A program made the translations under genes and the position numbers. From Thermoplasmatota archaeon (GTDB lineage: Archaea > Thermoplasmatota > E2 > DHVEG-1), in contig JAUWOO010000098.1 of NCBI GenBank assembly GCA_030612095.1, positions 1-6,601 on the forward strand: a stretch of DNA of 6,601 nt. The letters are read 5' to 3'. Below the pieces are notes generated by a model. It ran no database searches and was not told the DNA's origin. It was given only the letters and a program-made list of their open reading frames with translations. This document shows positions 5,581 to 6,601 of the stretch, piece by piece (positions within the stretch are counted from its first letter, which is position 1; every line of letters begins with the position of its first letter).

Positions 5581-6570
5581 TTGGACATAATAAAAACAAA
5601 TAATTTGACGAAAAATTTCGATGGCCTTACTGCAGTTGATACTATATCATTCTCTGTAAAAAAGGGAGAAATCTTTGGTTTTCTAGGACCCAATGGTGCA
5701 GGCAAAACAACCACAATAAAAATGCTTACTACGTTGTTACATCCAACAAAAGGCTCTGCCGAGATTGCCGGATTTGACATTACCAGCGCAAGAGATAAAG
5801 TTAGACGAAATATAGGAGTTGTATTCCAGGAACCGGCTCTTGATATAGAGCTTACTGGCAGAGAAAACCTTGAGTATCATGCAAGAATGTATGGTCTCAG
5901 CAGAAGCAAAAGAAAAACTAGGGTTGATGATGTTCTAAATCTAGTTGACCTCGAAGATAAAAAAAACGTTCTTGTGAAAAATTATTCTGGTGGTATGAAA
6001 AGAAGGCTTGAGATAGCACGTGGCCTGATGCATTATCCAACGGTTTTGTTTCTTGATGAACCCACGCTTGGTCTTGATGCACAAACAAGAAGAGCCATAT
6101 GGAATTATATTGGTAAGATGAATAAAGAAGAAGGTACCACCATTTTTTTAACAACACATTATATGGATGAAGCTGACTTTCTTTGCGATAGGATTGGGAT
6201 AATAGACCACGGTAGCATCCTTGTTATCGATTCAGTTACAAATCTTAAAAATTCTGTTGGTAATGACGTAATAACACTTTCATGTTCAGATATGGTCAAA
6301 TTAGCTAAAAGATTGGAAGAAGAATCATGGATTAGTAATATAGAACAACATGACTCGTTTGTAACACTGGGTGTAGAAAAAGGAGAGGAAAAGATACCCG
6401 TTATAATTGAGATCGCTCAAAGTCTGGATATAAGAATTAAATCAATCAGCGTCAGAAAACCAACACTTGATGACGTATTTCTCCATTTTACAGGTAGAAC
6501 AATGCGCGACCAAGAGGCAGCAAATACTACTAGAAGTGTACCCCCTAGATTCCATGGTAGGATGAGATAG
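5581..6570 (+). CDS. ABC-2 type exporter ATP-binding protein, DrrA-like
   Basis: This 329-residue ATPase has a complete nucleotide-binding domain: Walker A GPNGAGKTT (36-44), Q-loop Gln83, signature YSGGMKRR (135-142), Walker B VLFLDEP (155-161), D-loop GLD (164-166) and switch His193 in TTHYMDEAD. After about residue 215 comes the C-terminal extension ending in VRKPTLDDVFLHFTGR (291-306), typical of the DrrA/daunorubicin-resistance group (DUF4162-like region). It energises export or membrane remodelling through an ABC-2 permease at the cytoplasmic face. Cargo cannot be inferred; the antibiotic label is a family name only. The gene starts with TTG and is divergent from elp3. A second ORF begins 2 nt after its stop, as expected for the permease. 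Confidence 0.93.
   Translation: MDIIKTNNLTKNFDGLTAVDTISFSVKKGEIFGFLGPNGAGKTTTIKMLTTLLHPTKGSAEIAGFDITSARDKVRRNIGVVFQEPALDIELTGRENLEYHARMYGLSRSKRKTRVDDVLNLVDLEDKKNVLVKNYSGGMKRRLEIARGLMHYPTVLFLDEPTLGLDAQTRRAIWNYIGKMNKEEGTTIFLTTHYMDEADFLCDRIGIIDHGSILVIDSVTNLKNSVGNDVITLSCSDMVKLAKRLEEESWISNIEQHDSFVTLGVEKGEEKIPVIIEIAQSLDIRIKSISVRKPTLDDVFLHFTGRTMRDQEAANTTRSVPPRFHGRMR
6560..6565 (+). promoter_or_regulatory. Ribosome binding site of the following partial gene
   Basis: GGATGA lies inside the last codons of the ABC ATPase gene and ends seven nt before the ATG at 6573. This indicates tight translational linkage of the two genes. Confidence 0.5.
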
Positions 6571-6572
6571 TT

Positions 6573-6601
6573 ATGAAATCTGTAGAATTCCAAGCAATCT
6601 A
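6573..6601 (+). CDS. Start of a partial gene, presumed ABC-2 permease
   Basis: An ATG 2 nt after the ATPase stop opens a frame reading MKSVEFQAI, then runs off the window edge with only 29 bases visible. Position, spacing and a ribosome binding site at 6560-6565 make it a real gene start. ABC-2 membrane subunits normally follow DrrA-type ATPases, and a short N-terminal cytoplasmic piece ahead of the first membrane helix would fit. The identity is inferred from context, since too little protein is visible to test it. Confidence 0.6.

Noticed and set aside
5544..5780. Minus-strand frame overlapping the ABC gene start and divergent spacer
   Set aside because: Most of it is antisense to the Walker A region of a clear ATPase, and its remainder lies over promoter-like DNA.
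5581..6601. Drug or antibiotic resistance assignment for the DrrA-like exporter
   Set aside because: The DrrA name reflects family similarity. Such ATPases serve many cargos and nothing in the window points to a drug.
1..6601. Mobile element, CRISPR array, tRNA or rRNA
   Set aside because: I saw no transposase or integrase, regularly spaced repeats, terminal inverted repeats, target duplications or tRNA-like cloverleaf in the gaps. The genes are compact and ordinary in composition.

Overview
The window looks like archaeal chromosome, probably Euryarchaeota or Thermoplasmatota. The Elp3 has the compact archaeal Cx4Cx2C cluster motif, a Pit transporter is paired with a DUF47 PhoU-like protein, and the DUF89 protein has an N-terminal CxxC. 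The DNA is visibly AT-rich. Some genes have good Shine-Dalgarno (SD) sites with TTG or ATG starts. At least one gene looks leaderless, with a TATA-like box about 26 nt before its ATG. The phylum is inferred from gene content, and no ribosomal marker is present. I see no sign of an insertion sequence, prophage, CRISPR array, tRNA or rRNA.

Layout. Positions 1-131 are non-coding, with a candidate promoter at the right end. A calcineurin-like metallophosphoesterase (132-908, +) is followed by a T-run and a short spacer with inverted repeats. Next comes a two-gene phosphate unit: a PHO4/Pit-type phosphate permease (987-2225, +) and, 17 nt later, a DUF47/PhoU-like partner (2243-2941, +). A convergent minus-strand pair follows after only 9 nt: elp3 (3869-5470, -) is promoter-proximal and a DUF89 metal-dependent phosphatase-like gene (2951-3829, -) is distal. 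A 110-nt divergent spacer (5471-5580) separates elp3 from a DrrA-type ABC ATPase (5581-6570, +). The start of its presumed membrane partner (from 6573, +) runs off the window.

How the genes work together. Pit and DUF47 are probably one functional unit for low-affinity phosphate import and its control, and the phosphoesterase next door could supply phosphate, though nothing proves that link. Elp3 modifies wobble uridine in tRNA. The DUF89 protein behind it is likely a house-cleaning phosphatase for damaged or misplaced phosphometabolites. The ABC ATPase plus following gene form an ABC-2 exporter of unknown cargo.

These are mostly conserved core genes, and I found no convincing undescribed system. 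The most interesting non-coding signals are three related half-sites between elp3 and the ABC gene, an inverted repeat around the start codon of the phosphoesterase gene, and an inverted repeat plus palindrome ahead of pit.
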